Below, in pieces: positions 54,067 through 63,436 of a stretch of DNA of 64,000 nucleotides. Position 1 is the stretch's first letter; each line of letters opens with the position of its first letter. A program made the position numbers and the translations under genes. A model generated the notes under the pieces. It worked only from the letters and a program-made list of their open reading frames with translations, did not search any database and was not told where the DNA came from. The stretch comes from Halosimplex pelagicum (GTDB taxonomy: Archaea; Halobacteriota; Halobacteria; Halobacteriales; Haloarculaceae), in the NCBI RefSeq assembly GCF_013415905.1, contig NZ_CP058909.1:3162001-3226000 (forward strand), given 5' to 3'.

Positions 54067-54311
54067 CGCTCGAACACCGCTGTGTGCCCGCGGGTCCGGA
54101 CCACCTCGGCGTTGACCCGGTCGGCGAGGTCGTCGGCGAGCTCCTCCGTGGTGGTCCCCCCTCGGGCTGCCCGGTGGAACTTCGCCTTGACGAACTCCCT
54201 GTCCTGTAGCTGGTCGTTGAGTTCGTCTTCGACGGGGTCTAAGCCCTTCTTGCCGACCCAGACCGTCACGTCGAGTTCGTGGATCCGCTGTGCCCGTGTG
54301 GAATCACTCAT
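54063..54311 (-). CDS. YhbY/CRM-domain RNA-binding protein
   Basis: An 82-residue protein, ATG at 54311. The CRM fold is indicated by DVTVWVGKKGLDPVEDEL, then KAKFHRAA and a final strand VVRTRGHTAVF. In bacteria YhbY associates with ribosomal RNA. Here it follows the RNase P component 4 gene, consistent with RNA metabolism. Confidence 0.75.
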   Translation of the reverse strand: MSDSTRAQRIHELDVTVWVGKKGLDPVEDELNDQLQDREFVKAKFHRAARGGTTTEELADDLADRVNAEVVRTRGHTAVFER

Positions 54312-54405
54312 GTCTCTATCAGTAGGAGTGAAGCCGTTCAAAGGTTACGGGTGGTGACTGGCCGGAGATTCGCGGTCGAGAGCGTTCGAAAGCGGTCGCG
54401 AGCGG

Positions 54406-54690
54406 TCAGTCGTAGGGGTATCGGGCCTGGGCGCCGCAGTCGCAGGTGACGACGACGTGGCCGTCCTGGAGGCGGACGCGGGCGTTCGCGCCGGGGCGGA
54501 GGTAGGCGTCACAGCGGTCGCAGGTGAAACGGGTGAACTCCGTGGGGAGCGCGAGGCGGTTGCGCTCGGCGATGCGGCGGGCGCGGCGGACGTAGCGGCG
54601 GGCGCGCTCGGCGTCGCCGTCGACGGTCGCCTCCCTGGCGAACTCGCGCAGGCGGTCGATGCGCTCGCGAGCGATGGCCTCGGTGTCCAC
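54406..54690 (-). CDS. rnp4: ribonuclease P protein component 4
   Basis: A 94-residue protein starting at the GTG at 54690 (encoding MDTEAIARERI). Long basic helices (AERARRYVRRARRIAERNR) are followed by the zinc ribbon FTCDRCDAYLRPG with VTCDCGAQ, the Rpr2/Rpp21 signature. It is a subunit of the RNase P holoenzyme that trims pre-tRNA 5' ends. Confidence 0.88.
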   Translation of the reverse strand: MDTEAIARERIDRLREFAREATVDGDAERARRYVRRARRIAERNRLALPTEFTRFTCDRCDAYLRPGANARVRLQDGHVVVTCDCGAQARYPYD

Positions 54691-54823
54691 GTTCCGAGAT
54701 GTCGCCGAGCGGCAGGTATAGTTTGCGTTCGGTCGGCGCCGGCCTCGGCGGGGCAGTCCGGGACACGGCGAGGACGCGCGCAGATGGCAACGCATTAAGT
54801 CCCGCTCGGCATACGGTGGGCGC

Positions 54824-55924
54824 ATGGACCTGCCGAGGGTGGCCGCGTTCACTGACTCCTACCTGCCGACTCACAACGGCGTCACCTACACCATCCAGAC
54901 CTGGCGCGACCGCTGGCATCGCCGCGGCGGTCGCATGGACGTGGTCTACCCCGGCAGCGACCACGACCCCGTCGAGGGGGAGTATCCGGTCAGCAGCCTC
55001 CCCTTTCCCTTCTACGAGGGCTTTCGCGTCGGCGTCCCCGGCGTCCCCGAAGCCGTCGACAGCGCCGAGGTCGTCCACGCCCACTCGCCCTTCAGCCTCG
55101 GCCTCGCCGGCCTGCGCCTCGCCCGGAAACACGACCTGCCGATGGTCGCCTCCTACCACACGCCGACCAGCGAGTACGCGGAGTACCTCGCCTTCACCCG
55201 ACCCATCGAGCGAGCGGTCGAGCGCAGTGCCGAGGAGTACGAGCGGCGCTTTCTCGACCGGACGGACGTGGTCGTCGCGCCCAGCGAGCGGACCGCCGAC
55301 CACGTCCGCGACCTGGGTACGACGACGACGGTCGAGGTGGTCTCCAACGGCGTCGACGTGGACTTCTTCCGCCCCGTCGAGACCGAGCGATTCCGCGACC
55401 GTCACGGGCTCCCGGAGGGCCCGCTCGTCGGCTACACCGGCCGACACGGCTACGAGAAGAACCTGCCGGCGATCGTCGAGGCGGTCGACGGCCTCGACGT
55501 GACCCTGGTGTTCAGCGGCGACGGGCCGGCCCGCGAGGACCTCGAGCGGGCGGCCGCCGAAGCGGACCTCGACGCCCACTTTCTGGGCTGGCTCGATCGG
55601 GAGGAACTGCCCTCGTTCTACACGGCGCTGGACGTGTTCGCGTTCCCGAGCCCGGTCGAGACCCAGGGCATCGCGGCGCTGGAGGCCAACGCTTGCGGGA
55701 CGCCGGTCGCCGGCGTCGCCAGCGCCGCCCTCGCGGACACCATCGACCAGGGCGAGACCGGCTACAAGGCGCCGCCCGACGACGTGGCGGCGTTCCGCGA
55801 CGTGATCGCGCGGACGCTCGCCGAGCGCGACCGGTTGAGCGAGGAGTGTCTCGCCCGGCGCGACGCCATCAGCGTCGAACACTCCGTCGACCGACTCGCC
55901 GGCGTCTACGACCAGTTGCGCTGA
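54824..55924 (+). CDS. family 4 glycosyltransferase
   Basis: A 366-residue GT-B enzyme. N-terminal FTDSYLPTHNGVTYTI and VVHAHSPFSLGL, the middle linker VVSNGVDVDFFRP, and the C-terminal nucleotide-sugar motif FPSPVETQGIAALEANACGTPV with the conserved E-x7-E. It most resembles UDP-sugar or GDP-mannose dependent diacylglycerol or lipid glycosyltransferases. The substrate is not certain. Stand-alone gene with its own promoter. Confidence 0.85.
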   Translation: MDLPRVAAFTDSYLPTHNGVTYTIQTWRDRWHRRGGRMDVVYPGSDHDPVEGEYPVSSLPFPFYEGFRVGVPGVPEAVDSAEVVHAHSPFSLGLAGLRLARKHDLPMVASYHTPTSEYAEYLAFTRPIERAVERSAEEYERRFLDRTDVVVAPSERTADHVRDLGTTTTVEVVSNGVDVDFFRPVETERFRDRHGLPEGPLVGYTGRHGYEKNLPAIVEAVDGLDVTLVFSGDGPAREDLERAAAEADLDAHFLGWLDREELPSFYTALDVFAFPSPVETQGIAALEANACGTPVAGVASAALADTIDQGETGYKAPPDDVAAFRDVIARTLAERDRLSEECLARRDAISVEHSVDRLAGVYDQLR

Positions 55925-55925
55925 C

Positions 55926-56162
55926 TCACTCCTCGCCCTCGCCGAGGTCGGACTGTTCGAACGCGGCACCGAAGGCGACGCCGATGCCCATCCCGATGGC
56001 GATGCCGAGAGCGAGGTCGTCCATCGCCGTCCCCAGCGCCACGCCCATCGCCGAGCCGAGGGCGATCCCCAGCGCCATCCCCGACCCGTCGGTCTCGTCG
56101 TCGTCGGTCTCGGTGCCGGCGCCGGGTCCGCCCGCGTCGCTCCCGCTCGTCTCGTCGACCAT
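55926..56162 (-). CDS. small glycine-zipper membrane protein
   Basis: A 78-residue protein, ATG at 56162. After an acidic 28-residue N-terminus there are glycine/alanine-rich stretches with small residues every four positions (ALGIALGSAMGVALG; ALGIAIGMGIGVAFG). These are glycine-zipper type helices likely to insert into the membrane. The function is unknown. Confidence 0.6.
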   Translation of the reverse strand: MVDETSGSDAGGPGAGTETDDDETDGSGMALGIALGSAMGVALGTAMDDLALGIAIGMGIGVAFGAAFEQSDLGEGEE

Positions 56163-56239
56163 AGCGGCGTGACGGCCGCCCCAGGGATAACTGCCGCTGT
56201 CGGGGACGCGAGCGCCGGCCGGGAGAATCCGCGGGCCGA

Positions 56240-56377
56240 TCAGGTCGTGTCGGCTTCGGGGTTGTTCGCGCGGCGGTAGGCGCCGACCATCTTCCAGAGC
56301 GCCTTGTCGATGTCGCCGTCCGCCGACTCCGTCTCGATCTGGCGGTACAGGTCTTCGGAAACCTCGATCTGGGGCAT
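56240..56377 (-). CDS. 45-residue haloarchaeal protein, unknown
   Basis: ATG at 56377 to TGA at 56240. The sequence starts MPQIEVSEDLYRQIETES, a beta strand and helix like the N-terminus of ribbon-helix-helix proteins, and continues with a second helix, so a very small RHH-type regulator is possible. Confidence 0.5.
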   Translation of the reverse strand: MPQIEVSEDLYRQIETESADGDIDKALWKMVGAYRRANNPEADTT

Positions 56378-56521
56378 CACCCCATCCTACACGGTAGATA
56401 CTGAAAAACCTCCTGTGAGTCGCGAACGAGTAAACGTTTCGCGGGACCGCGCCGAGGCGCGGAGGCGACTCGGCCACGGCGGGGCGGCGGGATCGAGGCC
56501 GCGGTGAGCGGGCGATTTCGG

Positions 56522-57343
56522 TCAGCTCTCGGGACGGGGGAAGGCGGTGACGACCTTCGAGACTACGTCGAAGGGGTCGTAGATCGACTGGTGGCACTGG
56601 CAGTAGACGGCGTTCTCGGCGCCGTCGACGGTCGCCGACTGCTTGAACCCGGAGGGGACACAGCAGAGGTGCGTACACTTGTTGAGCCAGGCGAGAAAGC
56701 CCCGGTCCGTGCTGGCGGCGAGCCACTCGTCGTCCTCGGCGAGGCGCTCGATCTCGGGGCTGCGGATGACCTGCACCGGGAGCGTCGAGTCCGTCTCGAC
56801 CGAGCGCCAGGTCGCCGCCGCGGGCTTGCCGAGGCCGGCGTCGCCGACGCCGTTGCCCCACTCCTCGTAGTCGTCGAACATCTCGACGGCGAGTTTCGTC
56901 CCCGACTCCAGGTCGGCCTCCCACTCGTAGCGGCCACCCGGGTCGGCGCGGATGAAGTTGTCCGCCTCGCTGTCGGGGACGAGTTTCGGGTGAGTCTGGA
57001 TGCCGCAGTACTGGAACCACTTGCTGGAGTACGTGACGCCGCCCAGATCCGTCTTCGCCGCGCCGTCGGCGACCTCCCCGCCGTCCGTGGCCGTCGGCCA
57101 GACGCCCTTGAGGTAGCCGTCCTCGACGGTCACCGGGATCTGGGACATCCCGCGGGGCGCCGGACCGTCCGTGTTCTTGATGACCTTCGCCTCCACGTTC
57201 CCGCCGCCGACGCCGGTCCGGTTGGTCGGCACCGTCGTCAGTCCCGACCCGGCGACGCCGAGCGACCCCAGCGCCGCGCTGCCGACCATCCCCTTCACGA
57301 AGCGGCGGCGACTCGACGGCGCCGGATACTTGTCCTCGTCCAT
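56522..57343 (-). CDS. Rieske iron-sulphur protein with twin-arginine signal
   Basis: A 273-residue protein. The N-terminus SRRRFVKGMVG followed by a hydrophobic stretch is a Tat signal or anchor. The Rieske cluster ligands are in CTHLCC near residue 226 and CQCHQS near 252, the two-cysteine two-histidine set plus the disulphide cysteines. Located on the outer face of the membrane, such proteins pass electrons from quinol in bc-type complexes. No cytochrome b gene is adjacent within the window. Confidence 0.85.
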   Translation of the reverse strand: MDEDKYPAPSSRRRFVKGMVGSAALGSLGVAGSGLTTVPTNRTGVGGGNVEAKVIKNTDGPAPRGMSQIPVTVEDGYLKGVWPTATDGGEVADGAAKTDLGGVTYSSKWFQYCGIQTHPKLVPDSEADNFIRADPGGRYEWEADLESGTKLAVEMFDDYEEWGNGVGDAGLGKPAAATWRSVETDSTLPVQVIRSPEIERLAEDDEWLAASTDRGFLAWLNKCTHLCCVPSGFKQSATVDGAENAVYCQCHQSIYDPFDVVSKVVTAFPRPES

Positions 57344-57543
57344 GTCACCGAGTGGCGCGGCCAGAAGTATAAAATATATTAAATTTACTGTGGAATCGCG
57401 GACAGTCGCTGGACCGTTCTATGGACTGTGTAACGTCCTACGGCGCGTGAAGGCCGGAGCGTCGGGAAATCTGGACCTTCCGGCAGATATGTCCGTGAAC
57501 GAACCAGATCCATTAAAAACGGGCGGCCCCCAGTTTTGTGGGT

Positions 57544-58317
57544 ATGAACGGTGATTCCCTGGTCACCTTCGTGGCGCGTTCGGAGCTGCGCTCGGCGCTG
57601 CTGCGCGCGGTCGAGCGCGACCCCCGCACGACTGCCGCCCTCCACGCCGACCTGGACGTGAGTCAGTCTGGCGTCTACAAGACGCTGGACGAGCTCGCCG
57701 ACCGCGGGCTCGTCCGCGAGTCCGACCGGTGGGAGCTGACCGCCCGCGGCCGGCTGGTCGCGGACGAACTGGCGCGCCAGGACGCGGTCGAGGATCTGCT
57801 CGACGACGAGTTCTGGGACGACCACGACGTGTCGGCCCTGCCCCGGCGGTTCAGACAGCGCCTCGCCGGCGCGGGCGAGTGGGAGCTGTACCGCAACCCC
57901 GCCCGGAACCCCCAGTACCTCGAACGCTGGGCGGTCGAGCTGTTCCGGGAGGCCGACTGGCTGCGCGTCGGCGCGCAGGTGTACTACCCCCGCTTCGCCC
58001 GGATGGTCGACGAACTCGCCGACCGGGGCGTCCTCGACGCCCAGGTCGTCGCCGACGACCGCCTCGTCGACGAGGCCATCGAGCGCTACGCCGACGGCGC
58101 GCCCGCCTGCATCGACGAGCGCGTCGCCGACCTCCCCTTTTCGTTCACCGTCACCGCCGACCTGGTCGCGCTCTCGCTGCCGACCCGCGACGGCGTCTCC
58201 GACCTCGACGCCGTCCTCGTCGGCTCCGGCGAGGGCGCCGTCGAACTCGGCCGCGACATCCACGCCCACTTCTGGGACCGGGCGGTCCCCGTCGAGGACT
58301 ACCTCGCGACGGTCTGA
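57544..58317 (+). CDS. HTH transcriptional regulator
   Basis: A 257-residue protein, ATG at 57544 shortly after a TATA-like CATTAAAAAC. The N-terminal wHTH is residues 8-65 (TTAALHADLDVSQSGVYKTL, then DRWELTARGR). The C-terminal 150 residues form an effector domain common to a group of haloarchaeal regulators. No ligand motif is recognised. Convergent with the following regulator. Confidence 0.7.
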   Translation: MNGDSLVTFVARSELRSALLRAVERDPRTTAALHADLDVSQSGVYKTLDELADRGLVRESDRWELTARGRLVADELARQDAVEDLLDDEFWDDHDVSALPRRFRQRLAGAGEWELYRNPARNPQYLERWAVELFREADWLRVGAQVYYPRFARMVDELADRGVLDAQVVADDRLVDEAIERYADGAPACIDERVADLPFSFTVTADLVALSLPTRDGVSDLDAVLVGSGEGAVELGRDIHAHFWDRAVPVEDYLATV

Positions 58318-58332
58318 GCCCGGGCGCCCCGC

Positions 58333-59205
58333 TCACTCGATCCGCTCGTGGTCGACGACGGTCAGGTCCCCGTCGACGACCAGGTCCATCCGGGCGTCGT
58401 CGACGCCGATCGATACCTCGATCCGGAGCGGGTCCTCGCTCGCGACGGCGACCTCCCGGTCGAGTCGAGTGAACACGCCCCAGACGGGGAACTCCCGGGC
58501 GTCGATGCCCGCCTCGTAGAGCATGGCGACGACGGCGGGGTGGTCGAGCAGCCCCGCGACCACGCTCCAGCCGAAGGTCCGCCCGCAAGCCCGACAGGAC
58601 AGCTCGGCGTGCAGGTCCGGGCCGTCGTCGGGGCCGTCGCTGGGTTCGACGGTCGGGTCGAGCGGGCCGTCGCAGTAGACGCAGAAGCCGCGGTTCATCC
58701 GCTGGAACGCGGCGGTGGCGTGGCGGACCAGCGCGTCGCCGACCGCGTCGTCGTCGCGCTCGGCGACCACCACCGGCGGCGTCGACATGTCGAACACGCC
58801 CGTATCGCAGTCGCCGCACTCGACGCGGACGTACCCGTTCTCGTAGCGGAGTTCGAGCCCGCCGCCGCAGCCGGGACACTCACCGGCCGGTTCGGGCTCG
58901 ACGGCCACCTCGTGGTCGGTGTAGACGCCGGAGACCGCCGCGCCGACGACCCGTCGACCGGCCTCGGTCAGTCGATACCCCGCCTCGACCTCCCGGACGA
59001 ACTCGGGGGTGAGCTCGCCGAGGTGGTAGTTGAACTGCCCGGAGTCACGCACCCCCGCTTCCGAACGGATCTCCCCGAACGACGCCGTCCTGTCGCCCCA
59101 CTCCGCCAGGTCCCACAGCGCCCGCAGGACCGAGAAGCGCGTCTCGTTGGCGACCAGCCCGAACGCCTCGCTCGGGTCGGTCGCTCGGCTCTCCTCGTCG
59201 CTCAT
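58333..59205 (-). CDS. ArsR-like HTH regulator with zinc ribbons
   Basis: A 290-residue protein. ArsR-type wHTH in residues 10-80 (FGLVANETRFSVLRALWDLA, SGQFNYHLGELTPEF). Two zinc ribbons follow: CPGCGGG with CGDC near 110-135, and CVYC with CRACG near 175-205. The C-terminal part is beta-rich. The family is common in haloarchaea as a putative transcription regulator. Confidence 0.72.
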   Translation of the reverse strand: MSDEESRATDPSEAFGLVANETRFSVLRALWDLAEWGDRTASFGEIRSEAGVRDSGQFNYHLGELTPEFVREVEAGYRLTEAGRRVVGAAVSGVYTDHEVAVEPEPAGECPGCGGGLELRYENGYVRVECGDCDTGVFDMSTPPVVVAERDDDAVGDALVRHATAAFQRMNRGFCVYCDGPLDPTVEPSDGPDDGPDLHAELSCRACGRTFGWSVVAGLLDHPAVVAMLYEAGIDAREFPVWGVFTRLDREVAVASEDPLRIEVSIGVDDARMDLVVDGDLTVVDHERIE

Positions 59206-59268
59206 GCGGGTGATGTCGTCGCCACAGCGGCTTGAAAATTCGTGTCTCCCGTGTCGGTGATCCCGAAC

Positions 59269-60561
59269 TCAGGCCAGCGCGCTACCGGCCCGGATGATGT
59301 CCTTCTCGCCGAAGGCGGGCCCCACGAGCTGCAGCCCGACGGGCAGCCCGCCGTCGGTCTCGCCGGCGGGCACGGAGATGGCCGGCACGTTCGCCAGGTT
59401 CACCGGCGTCGTGTTGGCGTCGGCGAGATACATCGTCAGCGGGTCGCTCAGGCTCTCGCCCATCTCCATCGGCGGGACCGGCATCGTCGGCGAGGCGAGC
59501 ACGTCCGCCCCCTCCAGCGCGTCGTTGATGTCCCGTTTGATCCAGGCGCGGGCGTCCTGGGCCTTCTTGTAGTACTTGTCGTGATACCCCGCCGAGAGGG
59601 CGTAGGTGCCCAGCAGGACCCGCGATTTGACCTCCTCTCCGAAGCCCTCCTCGCGGGCCCGGGCGAAGGTCTCGTTCCAGTTGCCGTCGTAGCCGCCCGA
59701 CTGGCCGTAGCGGACGCCGTCGAAGCGGGCGAGATTGGACGAGGCCTCACTCATGGCGGTCACGTAGTAGGCCTCGACGGCGTAGCGGAGACACTCCAGG
59801 TCGACCTCGTGGTAGCTGGCGCCCTTCGATTCGAGGTCGTCGATGGCATCCCAGAACACGTCGGTGACCCGCTCGTCGGCGCCGTCGAGCAGCTCGGTTG
59901 GGATCCCGATGTCCAGGCCGTCCACGTCGCCGTCGGCGGCGGCGGCGTAGTCGTAGGCGCCCTCGCCGGCTTCCTCCGTCGCGTCGCGGGTGGTCGCGTC
60001 GCGCTCGTCGGGACCGGCGATCACTTCCAGCAGTTCGGCCGCGTCCTCGACGGTGGGCGCGATCGGTCCCACCTGCTCCAGGGAGTTGGCGTAGGCGACG
60101 ATCCCGTACCGCGAGACCAGCCCGTAGGTGGGCTTGATGCCGACGACGCCGCAGAAGGCCGCGGGCGCGCGGACCGAGCCGCCGGTGTCGGTGCCCAGCG
60201 CCATGTCTGCGTCGCCGGCGGCGACGACCGCCGCCGAGCCGCCCGACGAACCGCCGGGGACGTGCCCCTCGGCGACGGGGTTCTCGGTGGGGCCGAACGC
60301 CGAGGTCTCGGTCGTCGTGCCCATCCCGAACTCGTCCATGTTGGTCTTGCCGGGGATGGTCGCGCCGGCCTCTTTCAGGCGCTCGACGACCGTCGCGTCG
60401 AAGGGGGGGACGTAGTCGTCCAGCATCGCCGACCCGCAGGTCGTGCGGACGCCCTCGGTCGAGATGTTGTCCTTGACGGCGACGGTCTTCCCGTCGAGCG
60501 GGCCGTCCGATGCGCCGTCGATTCGCTCCGTCGTGATGTAGCCGTTGTACTCCGTGCTCAT
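59269..60561 (-). CDS. gatA: aspartyl/glutamyl-tRNA amidotransferase subunit A
   Basis: A 430-residue amidase-signature enzyme. The catalytic Lys is in GKTVAVKDNIS, and the Ser-cisSer-Lys triad continues in GTDTGGSVRAPAAFCGVVGIKPTYG. It hydrolyses glutamine and passes ammonia for conversion of misacylated Asp-tRNA(Asn) or Glu-tRNA(Gln). Haloarchaea need GatCAB for Asn-tRNA or Gln-tRNA formation. It lies 26 nt after gatC on the same strand; gatB is not in the window. Confidence 0.93.
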   Translation of the reverse strand: MSTEYNGYITTERIDGASDGPLDGKTVAVKDNISTEGVRTTCGSAMLDDYVPPFDATVVERLKEAGATIPGKTNMDEFGMGTTTETSAFGPTENPVAEGHVPGGSSGGSAAVVAAGDADMALGTDTGGSVRAPAAFCGVVGIKPTYGLVSRYGIVAYANSLEQVGPIAPTVEDAAELLEVIAGPDERDATTRDATEEAGEGAYDYAAAADGDVDGLDIGIPTELLDGADERVTDVFWDAIDDLESKGASYHEVDLECLRYAVEAYYVTAMSEASSNLARFDGVRYGQSGGYDGNWNETFARAREEGFGEEVKSRVLLGTYALSAGYHDKYYKKAQDARAWIKRDINDALEGADVLASPTMPVPPMEMGESLSDPLTMYLADANTTPVNLANVPAISVPAGETDGGLPVGLQLVGPAFGEKDIIRAGSALA

Positions 60562-60587
60562 GTGTAACTATCGCTGGCGGTCGGTCC

Positions 60588-60872
60588 TCACGAGACGTTC
60601 GGGCCCTTGAAGTAGCCGTCCTCGGACTCGGGGGCGTTGTCGAGCGCTTCCTCCTGGGAGAGCGAGTCGCGCACCTCGTCGGGGCGCATGACGTTGGCGA
60701 GGTCCTCCTCCTCGTCGACCTCGGGCACCTCGTCGAGCGTCTCGAAGTACTCCAGGATGTCGGCGAACTTGTCGGTGAAGCGGTCGACCTCCTCGTCGTC
60801 GAGGTCGATGCGCGCCAGCTCCGCGACGTGGCGCACCTCCTCGGGCTCGACCACGTTCTCCGTGTCGCTCAT
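60588..60872 (-). CDS. gatC: aspartyl/glutamyl-tRNA amidotransferase subunit C
   Basis: A 94-residue protein, ATG at 60872. Typical GatC: VEPEEVRHVAELARIDL, FADILEYFETLDEVPEVD, and the C-terminal EDGYFKGPNV that wraps around GatA. It is a clamp for the GatA/GatB complex. First gene of the gatC-gatA operon. Confidence 0.93.
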   Translation of the reverse strand: MSDTENVVEPEEVRHVAELARIDLDDEEVDRFTDKFADILEYFETLDEVPEVDEEEDLANVMRPDEVRDSLSQEEALDNAPESEDGYFKGPNVS

Positions 60873-61320
60873 GGCCGACGCGAGGCGTGGCCCGGCGGTA
60901 AGGGTTTCGATGCCCGCCCTCGGCCCGCCGCGCGCTCGGAATCGGGCCGCCCGTGGCCGCCGCCGACACCACGATTTCGCTCGCTCGACGCCGCGCGCGC
61001 CAGCGACGGAATCACCGCGTTTCCCCCGATTCGACCCCACCTGGCGACGCATCTCCGCTCATCGACGGTCTGAGCCGCCATCTGACGGACGGTCGCGGAC
61101 GAGATCTGAAGCGGCTCTAACGGGTTGCTACGCCCCGAAATCGCGCGTCTCTCTCCGCAGGCTCTACCGGACGTATTCTGCCGGATCGATAGATTAAGTA
61201 TGGTCGAGCGTAGACGTACGATCTTGGGCCGATTTTGGGAAAGATTTAAGTCGCCTGGCCCCCAACACATAGTACGGTTAGACGGTTTTGGCGGGGTCAT
61301 ACCCGCAGAGTCTGCAACCA
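60873..61320. promoter_or_regulatory. divergent gatC/TFB intergenic region with TFB promoter
   Basis: About 450 nt without a gene. The left 200 nt are GC-rich. On the plus strand GGGAAAGATTTAAGTCGCC at 61236-61254 is a BRE/TATA-like element about 70 nt before the TFB start, implying a leader of about 45 nt. A second AT-rich element, ATAGATTAAGTATGG, is at 61188-61202. No RNA structure was recognised. Confidence 0.5.
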
Positions 61321-62295
61321 ATGACCGACACCACAATCAGACGCCACACGAGCGAACGCGAAGAGGCCCGCGAGCGAGACGAGGGGGAGTCCGAGGCGCT
61401 CGTCTGTCCGGAGTGTGGGGGCAACCTCGCGTCGGACGCGGAGCACGGCGAGACGGTCTGCGAGGACTGTGGCCTCGTCGTCGAGGAGGACGAGATCGAC
61501 CCCGGACCGGAGTGGCGCGCCTTCGACGCCAGCGAGAAAGACGAGAAATCGCGCGTCGGCGCGCCGACGACGAACATGATGCACGACAAGGGCCTCTCGA
61601 CCAACATCGGCTGGCAGGACAAGGACGCCTACGGCAACTCCCTGTCCTCGCGCCAGCGCGAGAAGATGCAGCGGCTGCGCACCTGGAACGAGCGGTTCCG
61701 CACCCGCGACTCCAAGGAGCGTAACCTCAAGCAGGCGCTCGGTGAGATCGACCGCATGGCCTCCGCACTAGGCCTGCCAGAGAACGTCCGCGAGACCGCC
61801 TCCGTGATCTACCGCCGCGCGCTCGACGAGGACCTGCTCCCGGGTCGCTCGATCGAAGGCGTGGCCACGTCGGCGCTGTACGCCGCCGCCCGCCAGGCCG
61901 GCACGCCGCGCAGCCTCGACGAGATCGCGGCGGTCTCCCGCGTCGACAAGGACGAGATCGCACGGACCTACCGCTACGTGGTCCGCGAGCTCTCGCTGGA
62001 GATCCAGCCCGCCGACCCCGAGAGCTACGTGCCGCGGTTCGTCTCCGACCTCGATCTGCCCGACGAGGTCGAACGGCGCGCGCGCCAGCTGCTGAACACG
62101 GCCAAAGAGCAGGGCGTCCACTCCGGGAAGTCCCCGGTCGGCCTGGCCGCCGCGGCCGTCTACGCCGCCTCCCTGCTCGCCAACGAGAAGGTCACCCAGA
62201 GCGAGGTCAGCGAGGTGGCCAACATCTCCGAGGTCACCATTCGAAATCGCTACCACGAGCTCCTCGAGGCCGAAGAGGAGTTCACCGCCCCCTGA
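61321..62295 (+). CDS. tfb: transcription initiation factor IIB (TFB)
   Basis: A 324-residue protein, ATG at 61321. N-terminal zinc ribbon CPECGGN with CEDCG (residues 30-55), the B-finger/linker around EWRAFDASEKDEKSRVGAP, and two cyclin-fold repeats (residues about 125-215 and 220-310) ending in a helix-turn-helix VTQSEVSEVANISEVTIRNRY that contacts BRE. Recruits RNA polymerase to TBP-bound promoters. Haloarchaea have several paralogues; which one this is cannot be told. Confidence 0.94.
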   Translation: MTDTTIRRHTSEREEARERDEGESEALVCPECGGNLASDAEHGETVCEDCGLVVEEDEIDPGPEWRAFDASEKDEKSRVGAPTTNMMHDKGLSTNIGWQDKDAYGNSLSSRQREKMQRLRTWNERFRTRDSKERNLKQALGEIDRMASALGLPENVRETASVIYRRALDEDLLPGRSIEGVATSALYAAARQAGTPRSLDEIAAVSRVDKDEIARTYRYVVRELSLEIQPADPESYVPRFVSDLDLPDEVERRARQLLNTAKEQGVHSGKSPVGLAAAAVYAASLLANEKVTQSEVSEVANISEVTIRNRYHELLEAEEEFTAP

Positions 62296-62357
62296 GGACG
62301 GTTTTCGCGCCGGACAGTTTTCCCAACACCGAAGCCGCGGGTGGCCCTCTGGCCGCC

Positions 62358-62825
62358 ATGGAGACGACCCGACACTACACGGCGACCGTCTACGTCGTCG
62401 GCGACGGCGCCGTCGCGCTCCACGAACACGACGGCCTCGGCAAGTGGCTCCCCCCGGGCGGCCACGTCGACCGCGACGAACTCCCCCACGAGGCGGGGCT
62501 GCGAGAAGTCCGCGAGGAGACCGGTCTCGACGCCGAACTCGTCGCCGAGCGCGACGACATCGGCTCGGTGACCGTCGAAGCGCTCCCCAAGCCCAGACAC
62601 TTCCAGCTGGCCGACGTGAACGTCCACGACGGCTTCGTCGGCCACCAGCACGTCGACCTGGTCTACTACGCCCGGGCCGATACCCGGGAGATCGACCCGG
62701 CCGACGGCGAGCAGCCCGCCGACGCCTGGCGGTGGTTCACGACCGGCGACCTCGAAGCGACGGACGCGCTCGACCCGGACGTGGCTGAGATCGGGAAACG
62801 GGCGATCGAGACGGTCTCTGAGTAG
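62358..62825 (+). CDS. NUDIX hydrolase
   Basis: A 155-residue protein. The Nudix box spans residues 34-58: GGHVDRDELPHEAGLREVRE followed by ETG, with the REVREE core. It hydrolyses a nucleoside diphosphate linked to another moiety; the substrate is not predicted. Follows TFB by 62 nt on the same strand. Confidence 0.88.
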   Translation: METTRHYTATVYVVGDGAVALHEHDGLGKWLPPGGHVDRDELPHEAGLREVREETGLDAELVAERDDIGSVTVEALPKPRHFQLADVNVHDGFVGHQHVDLVYYARADTREIDPADGEQPADAWRWFTTGDLEATDALDPDVAEIGKRAIETVSE

Positions 62826-62846
62826 GGTCCCCGCTCGCCTGGACCG

Positions 62847-63398
62847 TCACTCGACGACATCGATCCGTTCCCTGGCGAGTCGCGTCTCGGACTCGGTGTG
62901 GCGGAGCGTGACCGTCACGGTCTGGCCGGGTTCGAGGTCGACGCGTCGCCGTTCGATCCGGACCGCGATCTCGTCGCTGGCCTCCAGTTCGGCGCCGCTG
63001 GCGTTCGCGACCGCGATGGCGCCGTCGATGCCGGCGCGCCCTCGCGTGAAGACGTGGTTGCCGCTGTAGTCGTCCTGCGTGAGCCGCTCGGTGGGGAGGC
63101 CGTGCAGTCTGGCCCGCTTGTCGTGGTCGGGCAGGCTCACGACGATGTCCACGTCCGACACGTCGACGGTGTCGCCGCTCTCGTGGGTGATACGGATCCA
63201 CCCGCCGTCCGGTCCGGTCGCGTGGACCGGCTCGGAACTGGTCGAGAGGATCGGCCCCCCGTCGGACAGCGAGTCGCCGGACTGCATCAACAGCCCGCCG
63301 GCGACGGCGATCATCAACACCGTGAGGCCGAACCCGAGCGCGGCCATCCCCTCCTGGGAGACGGCGCGGTCGGCGGCCGCGAGTACGCGTCCTTTCAT
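62847..63398 (-). CDS. type IV pilin-like or archaellin-like surface protein
   Basis: A 183-residue protein. After a short basic N-terminus (KGRVLAAADRAVSQEG) comes a hydrophobic helix, residues 18-38, of the class III signal/pilin type, then a beta-rich domain of about 140 residues. Such haloarchaeal proteins are processed by prepilin peptidase or remain as membrane anchors. No neighbouring pilus genes are in view. Confidence 0.6.
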   Translation of the reverse strand: MKGRVLAAADRAVSQEGMAALGFGLTVLMIAVAGGLLMQSGDSLSDGGPILSTSSEPVHATGPDGGWIRITHESGDTVDVSDVDIVVSLPDHDKRARLHGLPTERLTQDDYSGNHVFTRGRAGIDGAIAVANASGAELEASDEIAVRIERRRVDLEPGQTVTVTLRHTESETRLARERIDVVE

Positions 63399-63436
63399 CG
63401 CCGATTCGTTGTCCCGTCGCTACTGGGTCGACCGTC

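Noticed and set aside
54509..55969. 486-codon minus-strand frame opposite the glycosyltransferase
   Set aside because: Shadow of a clearly recognised glycosyltransferase; no protein-family features on the minus strand.
59242..60567. 441-codon plus-strand frame opposite gatA
   Set aside because: Complementary shadow of gatA; composition rich in G, V, R and A and no motif.
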